Positions 33,538-41,451 of a DNA stretch of 64,000 nucleotides are shown one piece after another. The stretch is taken from NCBI GenBank assembly GCA_023391285.1, contig JAEWBF010000064.1:65231-129230 (forward strand), read 5' to 3'. Positions within the stretch are counted from its first letter, which is position 1. Each line of letters opens with the position of its first letter. The stretch is from Verrucomicrobiota bacterium (lineage in GTDB: Bacteria > Verrucomicrobiota > Verrucomicrobiia > Opitutales > Opitutaceae). Position numbers and translations under genes: made by a program. The notes under the pieces were generated by a model, which was given only the letters and a program-made list of their open reading frames with translations, was not told the origin of the DNA and did no database searches.

Positions 33538-35505
33538 TCACTCGCGCGTCACCTTCGCCACAAAGCCGCCTGCCGCGCGCAGCGACACCTCGAACGGTTC
33601 TCCCCCCTTGATCGTCTTCACCGTCCGACTGAACGAACGATCGTCATTCCCATCCGCGATCACCTCCACCGAGTAGCTTCCGGCCTCCAGGAATGGCAGC
33701 TCCACCGTCACCGTTTTCGCCTTATCTTCTCCTTCGATTCCCGCAATGCGCCACACATCGCCTTTCCGCCGCGCCACCACGGCCAATTTCCCCGGGTAAC
33801 CCGCCACATACCGCGTTTCATCCCACACCGTGGGAACGCTCTTCATCCACTCTTGCGCATAATCCGGCAGTTGCTCGTAGCCGCGCACCGCATCCGCGAA
33901 ATGCTGGATGCCCGACTCGAACACCACCGACAACGCGAGCTCATGCGCGAACGTCGTTTGATGTGGAATCTTCTGATCCGTGAAGGTCACCGGCGTGTAA
34001 TCCATCGAGCCGATCACATTCCGCGTGAACGGCAGCACCGTGTTCTGCCAGATCGCTGCCGGCCCATAATCCTCGCAACAGCTGTAAATCTCCGCGCCTC
34101 GCACCGCCTCCATTGTCATGAGATTTGGATACGTCCGCTGCCAGCCCCGCGGAATCGTGCAGCCGTGAAAATTCACCAGCAGCTGAAACTCCGCCGCATC
34201 CTCGAGAATCCCTAGATAATGCTGAATCATCCACTGCTTGTCGCTCTGGAAGAAATCCACTTTCACGCCTTTCACCCCCAGCTTCTGCAACCTCGCGAAC
34301 TCCGCCCGACGTGACTCGCGCTCGATCAACCGATGCCGCGGCTGCTCCGTGATATCCGTGTGCTCTCCGCCCGAGTTATACCAGAGCAACAGTCCAACGT
34401 TCTTTCCTTTCGCATAAGCGACCAGCTTCTCGATGTCGCCGTTCGCCATCACATTCCAGTTCGCATCGACGAGCGAATACTCCCAGCCCCACTTCGCCGC
34501 GAGATCGATGAAGGGCGTGATCTTGTTGAAATCTCTCGGACTCGAATGGTCCGACCACCAACTCCACGTCGCGCGTCCAGGTTTCACCCACGACCAATCG
34601 CGCTTCGCCGGCGCACGACTCACGTGATGCCCCAGATTCGATTCCAACACCGCTCCCGGCGAAATTCCCGAGATCACCACGCGCCACGGTCCCGCCCACG
34701 GCAGCCCGATCGTCGGCTCCGCCACGCCGATTCCGTTCGCCGTTTCGGCCAAATCGAAGCGCAGCGTATACGTCCGATCCTTCACCGTCGCATCGAGGTG
34801 CGAGCCCGCATAGCGCCCGTCCAAATCCGCCTCCGTCAACAACACCCACCCGCCGTCCGTTTCGAACAATCCCGGCAGCGCCCAACCTTCGCGCCACGGA
34901 GCCGGTTCGCCGAGCGGAGCGCCATTCGTGAAATACTCCTCATACGCCGGCGACCACGTCGCGATCTGCGAATAGGGCTGCATCCAAACTTTCCCTCCGC
35001 TCGCAAACTTGAAACCCGTCGCCTCGCCCACCACGCGCACCTCTTTTTTCGGCAGTTCCCTCAACCCATAGCGAAACGCCAGCCCGTCATCATACACGCG
35101 AAATTCCACCGTCATCCGCGCGTTCTTTGCATTCTCCACCGTCACCGCCATCGCCGTGTGCCGGTCGCGCAACTGCAGCTGTTTCCCCGTCCACATCGTG
35201 TAGTTTTGCTCCACGACTTTCGGCTCCGTCGCCGACACCACCTTCAGTTCCTCGCTGAACCGCCCCGCATCCGTGTTCAGACCCAGCGGCGACGCCGCCA
35301 AGACCGGCTTCACCGCATCGCCGTCGCGTCGCTCGAGCCGATACGTCAACCGACCTTCCGCGAGTTCAACAATCGCTTCCTGCCGCCCATCCGGCGAACG
35401 CGCCCACCACGATTGCAGCGTCGTCGCATCCCCCGCCGCAGCGACATCCGCCAACATCAAACCGAGCAACAACACCGCTCCGGGTCCGCGGGCAACGACA
35501 CTCAT
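33538..35505 (-). CDS. GH97 family glycoside hydrolase, retaining alpha-galactosidase type
   Basis: A 655-residue secreted enzyme (signal peptide GAVLLLGLMLADVAAAGD). The N-terminal beta-supersandwich (ARSPDGRQEAIVELAEGRLTYRLERRDG and VRVVGEATGFKFASGGKVWM) leads into a TIM barrel (RATWSWWSDHSSPRDFNKITPFIDLAAKWGWEYSLVDANWN). Asp417 in GVKVDFFQSD and Glu466 in MTMEAVRGAE match the nucleophile and acid/base of retaining GH97 alpha-galactosidases. Inverting SusB-type alpha-glucosidases lack this Asp. Length is normal for the family. It heads a minus-strand unit with two dimethylformamidase-like genes. Confidence 0.92.
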   Translation of the reverse strand: MSVVARGPGAVLLLGLMLADVAAAGDATTLQSWWARSPDGRQEAIVELAEGRLTYRLERRDGDAVKPVLAASPLGLNTDAGRFSEELKVVSATEPKVVEQNYTMWTGKQLQLRDRHTAMAVTVENAKNARMTVEFRVYDDGLAFRYGLRELPKKEVRVVGEATGFKFASGGKVWMQPYSQIATWSPAYEEYFTNGAPLGEPAPWREGWALPGLFETDGGWVLLTEADLDGRYAGSHLDATVKDRTYTLRFDLAETANGIGVAEPTIGLPWAGPWRVVISGISPGAVLESNLGHHVSRAPAKRDWSWVKPGRATWSWWSDHSSPRDFNKITPFIDLAAKWGWEYSLVDANWNVMANGDIEKLVAYAKGKNVGLLLWYNSGGEHTDITEQPRHRLIERESRRAEFARLQKLGVKGVKVDFFQSDKQWMIQHYLGILEDAAEFQLLVNFHGCTIPRGWQRTYPNLMTMEAVRGAEIYSCCEDYGPAAIWQNTVLPFTRNVIGSMDYTPVTFTDQKIPHQTTFAHELALSVVFESGIQHFADAVRGYEQLPDYAQEWMKSVPTVWDETRYVAGYPGKLAVVARRKGDVWRIAGIEGEDKAKTVTVELPFLEAGSYSVEVIADGNDDRSFSRTVKTIKGGEPFEVSLRAAGGFVAKVTRE

Positions 35506-35578
35506 CTCGCGAACCTTTCCCTCCGCCGCATCACCGCAACGGAGCCCAAGGTGAACCCGTTAAAATCCTGTGCCTTTT

Positions 35579-35603
35579 GTAGGGCGGGGTCTCCGACCCC
35601 GCC
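35579..35603. repeat. GTAGGGCGGGGTC palindromic element, copy 3
   Basis: GTAGGGCGGGGTC-TCC-GACCCCGCC, one base shorter in the loop than the copies at 7855 and 17045. It lies in the gap between the divergent GH97 and histidine-phosphatase genes. Confidence 0.75.
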
Positions 35604-35720
35604 GTCGCGCCACGCCCGCGCCGTTCAGGCGCTCGCCCAACTCCTCATGTCGCCGGCCCCAATCCTTCGAGTCTCGCCCTCGAGCTTGCCCCGACCCCGA
35701 ACGCTGTCCTCTTTCGGAGC

Positions 35721-36410
35721 ATGCACGGAAACGAACTCCTCGAAACATTGCGCACGCTCCCGGCCGGCCTTCCCGCCGCCGTCATCCTGCGGCACGCTGC
35801 GCGTTTCCCCATCACAAATCAGGCCGAACCTCATCTCGCCGAACTGACGCCTCAAGGCATCGCCGACGCCGAAGCCTTCGGCGCGCGCCTCGAGGGCTTC
35901 GACTGCCTCCGCCTCTTTCACAGTCCCGTGAAACGTTGCCAGCAAACCGCCGAAGCCATTCTCCGCGGCGCGACGAAAATCGGACTTTCCGGCGAAATCG
36001 CCGGTCCCGAAGAAACGCTCGGCGCGGGCTACATCTTCGACCTCAACGAAGCCGGCCGACTCGCCATCCAGCACGGCGAACACATGGTGCGCCTCTGGCT
36101 CAACGGTCAGGTTCCGCGCAGCGTGATGCTCACCGCTGTCGAACTCGCCAACGAAAAGCTTAACTACCTGCTCCAACGCCTGCGCGAACCCTGCTCCCGC
36201 GGACGCCGCCTCGACCTCCACGTCTCGCACGACTGGAACATCCTCATCCTGCGCGAACTCCTCTGCACGTTGCGCCACGAGGACATCGGCTGGCTCAACT
36301 TCCTCGACGGCGTCGCGTTCACGCCCTCCGACGATAAATTGACGGTCTCCTATCGTGATCGCGTGATCACCGGCGCGCTCCCGTGGCAGTTCTCCGCGCC
36401 CGCAGCCTGA
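35721..36410 (+). CDS. Histidine phosphatase superfamily protein
   Basis: A 229-residue cytoplasmic protein. The phosphoryl-accepting motif is LRHAARFP (Arg24, His25), a variant of RHG. It is followed by LTPQGIADAEAFGARL, the second basic motif HSPVKRCQQTAEAIL and the second catalytic His in LHVSHDWNILIL. This order is that of phosphoglycerate-mutase-like phosphatases, of the acid phosphatase/glucose-1-phosphatase branch. The substrate is not predictable. It begins about 215 bases after the divergent GH97 start, with a palindromic repeat in the gap. Confidence 0.82.
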   Translation: MHGNELLETLRTLPAGLPAAVILRHAARFPITNQAEPHLAELTPQGIADAEAFGARLEGFDCLRLFHSPVKRCQQTAEAILRGATKIGLSGEIAGPEETLGAGYIFDLNEAGRLAIQHGEHMVRLWLNGQVPRSVMLTAVELANEKLNYLLQRLREPCSRGRRLDLHVSHDWNILILRELLCTLRHEDIGWLNFLDGVAFTPSDDKLTVSYRDRVITGALPWQFSAPAA

Positions 36411-36429
36411 GTCGATCCATTCGGTTAAT

Positions 36430-36485
36430 CCACGATTGGACACGATGACACCCGCACGTCCTCCCGCGGCTTCGTGTCCATTCGT
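36430..36485. repeat. Imperfect inverted repeat with TCGTGTCCATTCGTG arms
   Basis: CACGATTGGACACGA at 36430-36444 and TCGTGTCCATTCGTG at 36471-36485 pair at 14 of 15 positions around a 26-base centre. It lies just after the histidine-phosphatase stop and could be a terminator-like stem or a dispersed element. No T-tract is present. Confidence 0.5.
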
Positions 36486-36575
36486 GTTCATTCCTGGTCC
36501 CGCATCTGCATGAGTTCGGATTGAGCCGTCTCGGTATCACGAAATTCGCATGGCGTGTCCAAAACCGGACGCACC

Positions 36576-36594
36576 GTTCGTTTAAACAACGAAC
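36576..36594. promoter_or_regulatory. Perfect inverted repeat, probable operator of the DoxX gene
   Basis: GTTCGTTTAAACAACGAAC has 7-base perfect arms (GTTCGTT / AACGAAC) and a 5-base centre. It ends 16 bases before the DoxX start, a position where a bound TetR- or MarR-type repressor would block transcription. No regulator gene is adjacent, so the regulator must be elsewhere. Confidence 0.6.
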
Positions 36595-36610
36595 ACACCC
36601 CCCGCCCGCC

Positions 36611-37054
36611 ATGAGCCTCACCACCACCGCCCCCTCCGCCGCTCGATCCGCCTCGCGCGGTTTTGTCCGCTACCTGCCCATCCTCGGCCGCATCCTCCTC
36701 GGATTGCCGATGATCATTTTCGGGCTGAACTCATTCTTCAACTTCATCCCGCCGCCGCCTACTCCCCTTCCCGACGGCGCCGTCGCGTTCGCCGGAGCGC
36801 TCGTGGAGTCCGGCTACATGATGCCGCTCATCGGTGTCACGCAACTGCTCGTCGGCACGCTGCTCCTGCTCAATCGCTTCGTGCCGCTCGCGCTCATCCT
36901 CCTCGCGCCTTTCCTCGTCAACAGCGTCCTTTTCCACCTCATGCTGGAGCCATCAGGTCTTCCGCCCGCGCTGGTTTTCACCGCGCTCACCCTCGCGCTC
37001 GCGTGGCATCATCGCCGCGCCTACGCCCCGCTGTTCGTCGCCCGCTTCCGCTGA
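36611..37054 (+). CDS. DoxX family membrane protein
   Basis: A 147-residue inner-membrane protein with four hydrophobic segments: YLPILGRILLGLPMIIFGLNSFFNFIP, SGYMMPLIGVTQLLVGTLLLL, VPLALILLAPFLVNSVLFHLML and PPALVFTALTLALAWHH. The pattern and length fit DoxX/DoxD-like proteins, often linked to redox or thiol stress; the actual activity is unclear. ATG 36611 starts MSLTTTAPSAARSASRG before the first helix. It stands alone, with a perfect 19-bp palindrome just upstream that suggests repression by an unlinked regulator. Confidence 0.8.
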   Translation: MSLTTTAPSAARSASRGFVRYLPILGRILLGLPMIIFGLNSFFNFIPPPPTPLPDGAVAFAGALVESGYMMPLIGVTQLLVGTLLLLNRFVPLALILLAPFLVNSVLFHLMLEPSGLPPALVFTALTLALAWHHRRAYAPLFVARFR

Positions 37055-37105
37055 GCCGCTGACCGAACGTCCCTCTCCCTGATCTCGAGTAGAACTGTCG
37101 CCGTT

Positions 37106-37169
37106 GTAGGAGCCCGCTTGCGGACGATGTTTCGCGTTTGAACGAGAACATCGCCTGCAAGCAGGCTCC
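37106..37169. repeat. Long inverted pair of REP-like elements
   Basis: GTAGGAGCCCGCTTGCGGAC (37106-37125) and, inverted, AACATCGCCTGCAAGCAGGC (37147-37166) form two facing copies of the GGAGCCTGCTTGCAGGCGAT element, with about 23-base arms and a 15-base loop. This paired arrangement is typical of REP doublets. It lies in the 262-base gap after DoxX. Confidence 0.7.
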
Positions 37170-37188
37170 CCCCCCCGAACACACGGAA

Positions 37189-37220
37189 GGTCATTCTGAG
37201 CGAAGCGAAGAATCCAGTGA
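37189..37220. repeat. CTGAGCGAAGCGAAG dispersed word, second copy
   Basis: GGTCATTCTGAGCGAAGCGA continues as AGAATCCAGTGA and matches the core CTGAGCGAAGCGAAG seen at 15578-15592. It lies just after the REP-like doublet. The rest of the gap up to 37316 shows no gene. Confidence 0.5.
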
Positions 37221-37316
37221 GCGCTTCACCGTCGCTGCCACCGTTACGAATCCTAAGGGCTCGGCGCTGCGCTGCTGATAAACTCGTGGTTTGTCCGACC
37301 CTTCCGCCGAACCTGT

Positions 37317-38282
37317 TCACGCCTGATCCACTTCGCGATAAGCCCGAATCACCGCGCGTTCTCCATCGGCGCCCGGCATGGAATTCCCGTGCTCCATCCC
37401 CACCACGCCGGCGAATCCCTTCTTCTTCAAGTGACCAAAAACATTCCGATAGTTGATCTCGCCCGTGCCCGGCTCCTTTCGCCCCGGATTGTCTCCAGAT
37501 TGAAAATACGCGATCTCATCCCAGCAGCGATCGATGTTCGGGATCAGATTCCCCTCTGAGATCTGCTGGTGGTAAATATCGAACAAGATCTTGCACGCGG
37601 GACTATCGACCGCCTTGCAGAGCGCGTAGGCCTGGTCGGACTTCTGCAAAAACGTCCCGCCGTGGTTCGCATACCAATTCAACGGCTCCAGCACCATCAC
37701 GAGTCCGTGCGGTTCGAGAATCTCCGCGCATCGCCGCAGCAGCGCGATCGCATTCGCCGTCTGATACCCTTCCGCCAGCCGCGGTCCGCCATAACGATTC
37801 CAGTCGCCATACTCCTTCGTCTGCTGATGCACCGATCCAGGCACGACGGTCATCCACTTCGCTCCGCAGCGTTTTGCCACGTCCACCGCATTCCGCATCT
37901 GCCGCAGGATCTCCTCCTGCCTTCCGGCGTCCGTCGTCACGAAGACGGGATCCGTGAAATTGGCATACGCGACAAACACGCCCATTTGCATCTTTCGCTC
38001 AGCGAGGACACGCCCGATTTCCTCCTGCTCCGCCGGCGACCGCCCCGGCATCCCATTGTCCTCCCACGCCGTGAAGCCTTGGTCCGACGCGAACTTGATC
38101 TGGTCGATCACATTCGCGCCCCCCAGCTCCTTGAACATGCCCGGATGCGGCGCATACCCGAGTTGAAACTGGCCCGTCGCGCCACCCGCTGAGTTCGCGG
38201 CCTGCCCCGCAAGCCGGTTGCCGGCCAACAACGTTGCTGCGCTCGCCGCGAGCGAGGACTTCAAAAAGGTGCGTCGATTCAT
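37317..38282 (-). CDS. Exported hydroxypyruvate-isomerase-like TIM-barrel protein
   Basis: A 321-residue protein with a Tat leader (NRRTFLKSSLAASAATLLAGNRLAG). The barrel is of the xylose-isomerase-like type: MVLEPLNWYANHGGTFLQKSDQAYALCKAVDSPACKILFDIYHQQISEGNLIPNIDRCWDEIAYFQSGDNPGRKEPGTGEINY is very close to bacterial hydroxypyruvate isomerases, with Glu and Asp metal ligands in LEPLN and FDIYH. ATG 38282 is chosen because it is directly followed by the Tat motif; the upstream codons are not leader-like. A second such exported isomerase is encoded at 22859-23776. The real substrate is unknown. Confidence 0.87.
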   Translation of the reverse strand: MNRRTFLKSSLAASAATLLAGNRLAGQAANSAGGATGQFQLGYAPHPGMFKELGGANVIDQIKFASDQGFTAWEDNGMPGRSPAEQEEIGRVLAERKMQMGVFVAYANFTDPVFVTTDAGRQEEILRQMRNAVDVAKRCGAKWMTVVPGSVHQQTKEYGDWNRYGGPRLAEGYQTANAIALLRRCAEILEPHGLVMVLEPLNWYANHGGTFLQKSDQAYALCKAVDSPACKILFDIYHQQISEGNLIPNIDRCWDEIAYFQSGDNPGRKEPGTGEINYRNVFGHLKKKGFAGVVGMEHGNSMPGADGERAVIRAYREVDQA

Positions 38283-38366
38283 GAGGTTTGGGGTCTGAGT
38301 TTTCGCGGAGGCTAAGCACGCTCCACACTTTGCCAAGCGTGAGCGTCTGAACCGCTCGAGCAATCC

Positions 38367-39560
38367 TCACCGCCTCGTCGTGAAATGCAGCTTGGGCGCC
38401 GTCTCGCCGCTTTCGGACGCATAGATCGACGCCGCCATCGCGCCCAGCGGTCGAATCACCAGACCCTTCGTCCGGCCATCGATCAGCCGCTGCATCACCG
38501 GCCGCGGCAACGTCAGATACGTCTTCTCTCCACGCTTCGCCGCCAAATCCAGGTCGATCGTCGTCTGGCCGTTAAACACGTCCGCCGGGTTCTGCCCGTC
38601 CAAGATATTCCGATACGTGACCGCCTCCTGCTCCCACGCCGGATTTCCCGCCAGGATTTCGAACACCCGGATTTTCCCAAACTCCACCCCCAAGTCCTCG
38701 CCATATGCCTGCACGTAACTTCCACCGCGCGGCGCCGCCCAGGTCGTCACTTCCAACACCCCCGCTCCCTCGAGTTTCGCGCCTCGAAACGCCTCCAAAT
38801 CCCACCGCAACACCGCCGCTTGCGTTCCCCCAATCGCGAGAATGCGAACCGCTCTATCTCGATCTTCCACCTGCCAGTCGTTGAAATTCACGTCCGGGAA
38901 ATCCGAATCGATCACGCTGTCCTGCGTCGCGTTCACGTGATGCGCGAACTTCGCCACATCGCCGACCGGCGGATGATAGATCAGCGGCTCACCCACGTCC
39001 GGCTTCGCTCCTTCCCGCCGCACGACATCCGCACGATAGTAATCCACGTCCACGTGATACTTGCCCGGCCCCCAATCCGTCGCCGCCAGCTGCACAAACA
39101 GCGTATCGCCCGGCCGCGCATCGAGATCTCGCGTCGTCATGCTGATCGTATGCCATCCGTCCGTGTCGGGAATGTCGTATTCACGCAGGTGCTGGTGAAA
39201 ATCCGTCGTGCGTTGCGTGTTCACCATGAAGTTCAGCCGCCGTGGCGCGTGACTCACACGAACCCTCGCCTCAACGCGCAACTCATACGCCGGATCCTCC
39301 AACTGCTTCAAATCGACGAGGCTCGACACATCCCGCTTGATCAGCGTCCACCACACATTGTGCCGGTCGGCCGTGCCATCGATCTGCATACGCGCGAACC
39401 CATCACGCGGCACAAACTCGATCTTCGCGACCCCATCGCCGCTCATCGTGAACCAACCATTGATCTTCGCTCCATCGAAGGAATCGAAAAACTGCGCGTT
39501 CGCCGCTGCGGCCATCGCCAACGCAATCGAGGAAACCAAAATCTTCCGTGAACAATTCAT
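38367..39560 (-). CDS. Secreted protein with carbohydrate-binding-like domains
   Basis: A 397-residue exported protein (signal peptide ILVSSIALAMAAAANA). The first part (FFDSFDGAKINGWFTMSGDGVAKIEF through YHVDVDYYRADVVRREG) looks like a jelly-roll binding domain. The second part (DSDFPDVNFNDWQVEDRDRAVRILAIGGTQAAVLRWDLEAFRGAKLEGAGVLEV and LTLPRPVMQRLIDGRTKGLVI) resembles the DNRLRE-type repeat domains of surface proteins. There is no visible catalytic motif. It precedes the hydroxypyruvate-isomerase-like gene by 84 bases on the same strand. Glycan binding is inferred from fold-like features only. Confidence 0.7.
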   Translation of the reverse strand: MNCSRKILVSSIALAMAAAANAQFFDSFDGAKINGWFTMSGDGVAKIEFVPRDGFARMQIDGTADRHNVWWTLIKRDVSSLVDLKQLEDPAYELRVEARVRVSHAPRRLNFMVNTQRTTDFHQHLREYDIPDTDGWHTISMTTRDLDARPGDTLFVQLAATDWGPGKYHVDVDYYRADVVRREGAKPDVGEPLIYHPPVGDVAKFAHHVNATQDSVIDSDFPDVNFNDWQVEDRDRAVRILAIGGTQAAVLRWDLEAFRGAKLEGAGVLEVTTWAAPRGGSYVQAYGEDLGVEFGKIRVFEILAGNPAWEQEAVTYRNILDGQNPADVFNGQTTIDLDLAAKRGEKTYLTLPRPVMQRLIDGRTKGLVIRPLGAMAASIYASESGETAPKLHFTTRR

Positions 39561-39623
39561 GAGGTGTGGGGATGCCGCAACATGCCTCCGCCACCGCCAA
39601 GCGCAATGCCGCTTCCCACCTCG

Positions 39624-40595
39624 CTACCAAACCCGCGCCGCCACGACGCGCTCCACTTCGGCCTCCGTCGCATCGTCGAGATCGGGCAGAAAATCCAATT
39701 GGGTGCGCCGCTCTATTTCGTCGATCGAGGCTAAATAGCGGTCCGCTGACATCTCCGACGAAGCATCCTGCGGCACGATAAACGCCAGCGTCCGCAACTT
39801 CCCTTCGTGCTCGTCCACCACGATCAGGAAAAACGCCTCCGGCACTTGCACCACGCCGCGCAGCTCCTTCGGCCTTTCGCCAAAGATCGGCCCCGCAATC
39901 GCCCACACTTCCTCGTAGCGCGCGGGGTAGCTGGTCGCGATCTTCATCTCCAACTGCTTCCACACGCCTGCGTTCAACGCGTGCCGTTGCGGCGTGATGT
40001 TCGACATCAGAAACGTTTCCTCCTGCGCGTCGCGTCCATGCCTCGTGGCAATCGCATAATTCGGCGCAAGATGCCCGCGGTCATATCCACTGCCCGTGTA
40101 AACATCCGGATCCACGCGCGCAGCAGTGCGCCGATCCACGGAAAACCGTTCCGGCCGCGGCGGTGTCGACGGCAGCTTCGCCAGATCCCGCACCCGATAC
40201 GCTGCCCACGCTGGATTTCCGCGCGCCTCGTTGTAGCCCACCACAAATCCTCGATTCACCAACACCCGCAGAAACGCCGCCTCTGCCCCCGATGGAGTGC
40301 GCGGCGTCCCGCCGTAAAGATGCGTCTTGTCACCCGCCGCAATCCGCCCGCTCGCCGGGTTCGCATAATAAAGCTGCCAGATGTCGGTCGCGACATCGAC
40401 CGCCGACACGCCTTTGTCGCGCGCCCACGCCGTCGCCACCAGCCGCCGAACCTCACTCTGCCGTTCCGCCGGTTGCAGGAAATACCAGCCGCCCACGACC
40501 GCCGCGATCGCAACGTTCAGATACAACAACCACCGCGCCGGCAGAGGCAGGCGGGTTCTACGCGAGCGGGAGGAAGTGCGACGTCGACGCGCCAT
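39624..40595 (-). CDS. DNA/RNA non-specific endonuclease, membrane-anchored
   Basis: A 323-residue protein. After a basic N-terminus (MARRRRTSSRSRRTRLPLP) comes one membrane helix (ARWLLYLNVAIAAVVGGWYFL), so the nuclease domain faces the periplasm. The active-site motif is SGYDRGHLAPNYAIA, the DRGH signature of the NucA/EndoG family, and the metal-binding Asn region is FLMSNITPQRHALNAGVWKQLE. The preceding strand LVNRGFVVGYNEARGNPAWAAYRV is also typical. ATG 40595 sits head to head with the metallophosphoesterase gene. It may degrade external DNA for nutrients. Confidence 0.9.
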   Translation of the reverse strand: MARRRRTSSRSRRTRLPLPARWLLYLNVAIAAVVGGWYFLQPAERQSEVRRLVATAWARDKGVSAVDVATDIWQLYYANPASGRIAAGDKTHLYGGTPRTPSGAEAAFLRVLVNRGFVVGYNEARGNPAWAAYRVRDLAKLPSTPPRPERFSVDRRTAARVDPDVYTGSGYDRGHLAPNYAIATRHGRDAQEETFLMSNITPQRHALNAGVWKQLEMKIATSYPARYEEVWAIAGPIFGERPKELRGVVQVPEAFFLIVVDEHEGKLRTLAFIVPQDASSEMSADRYLASIDEIERRTQLDFLPDLDDATEAEVERVVAARVW

Positions 40596-40707
40596 GATCG
40601 CCGCGATTACCGCCACCTTCGACGCGTCGCTCAAGCTCGCGTTGCTGTTTCTCGCCGCTCGCCACGAAGAGCTTGCTGCGTCATCGCCCCACCGTTGCCA
40701 TCCCCTC

Positions 40708-41445
40708 GTGAACGCACCCGAGATCGCGATCATCGCCGACGTGCATGGCAACGCTCGCGCCCTCGAAGCCGTGCTCGCGGATATCGCCCGCCTCGGTTCA
40801 AAAACCATCGTTAACCTCGGCGACAACGCCAACGGCCCCCTCGAACCCGCGCGTTGCGTCCAACTCCTTCGCGCCAGTGGCGCCGTTCACGTGCGCGGCA
40901 ACGGCGACCGGATGACCGGCGAAGGCGGACCTCACGTCCGCGGTTCGGCCGCTTTCGGCCGCGAGCGGCTCAATCCGGACGCGCTCCGCTGGCTGCACGA
41001 GCTTCCCCCGCTCGTCGAGCGCGACGACTGGGTCGCCTTTCACGCCACGCCGCACAGCGACGAAGACTACTTCCTCGAAACCATCGCAGGCCGTGCCACC
41101 ACGCTCGCCTCGCCCGCCGACATCTCGGCAAAACTCGGACCCCTCAACGCGTCGCTCGTGCTTTGTGGCCACACGCATCTGCAACGGCTCGTGCGCCTGC
41201 CCGATGGCCGCACGATCGTAAATCCCGGCAGCGTCGGTCTTCCTGCCTACGAAGACGAAACTCCCACTCCGCACGTCATCGAGGCCGGAAGCCCGCACGC
41301 CCGCTATGCCACCGCTCATCGCGAAGCCGGCGAGTGGCACATCGTGTTTCATGCAGTCGCTTACGATTGGAACGCTGCCGCCGCGACCGCGCGTGCCGCC
41401 GGTTGGCCTGGGTGGGCCGCGCAGCTCGAAACCGGTCGTTGCTGA
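40708..41445 (+). CDS. Metallophosphoesterase
   Basis: A 245-residue calcineurin-like phosphoesterase. Metal ligands are visible in IAIIADVHGNARALEAVL, VNLGDNANGPLEP, VRGNGDRM, FHATPHSD and VLCGHTHLQRLVRLPDGRTIVNPGSVGLPAY, the full motif set. This matches the YfcE/MJ0936-like branch acting on small phosphodiesters. GTG 40708 gives the family start (MNAPEIAIIADVHGN). An in-frame ATG at 40594 would overlap the start codon of the divergent nuclease and add 38 poorly matching residues, so it is rejected. Confidence 0.87.
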   Translation: MNAPEIAIIADVHGNARALEAVLADIARLGSKTIVNLGDNANGPLEPARCVQLLRASGAVHVRGNGDRMTGEGGPHVRGSAAFGRERLNPDALRWLHELPPLVERDDWVAFHATPHSDEDYFLETIAGRATTLASPADISAKLGPLNASLVLCGHTHLQRLVRLPDGRTIVNPGSVGLPAYEDETPTPHVIEAGSPHARYATAHREAGEWHIVFHAVAYDWNAAAATARAAGWPGWAAQLETGRC

Positions 41446-41451
41446 ACGCGT

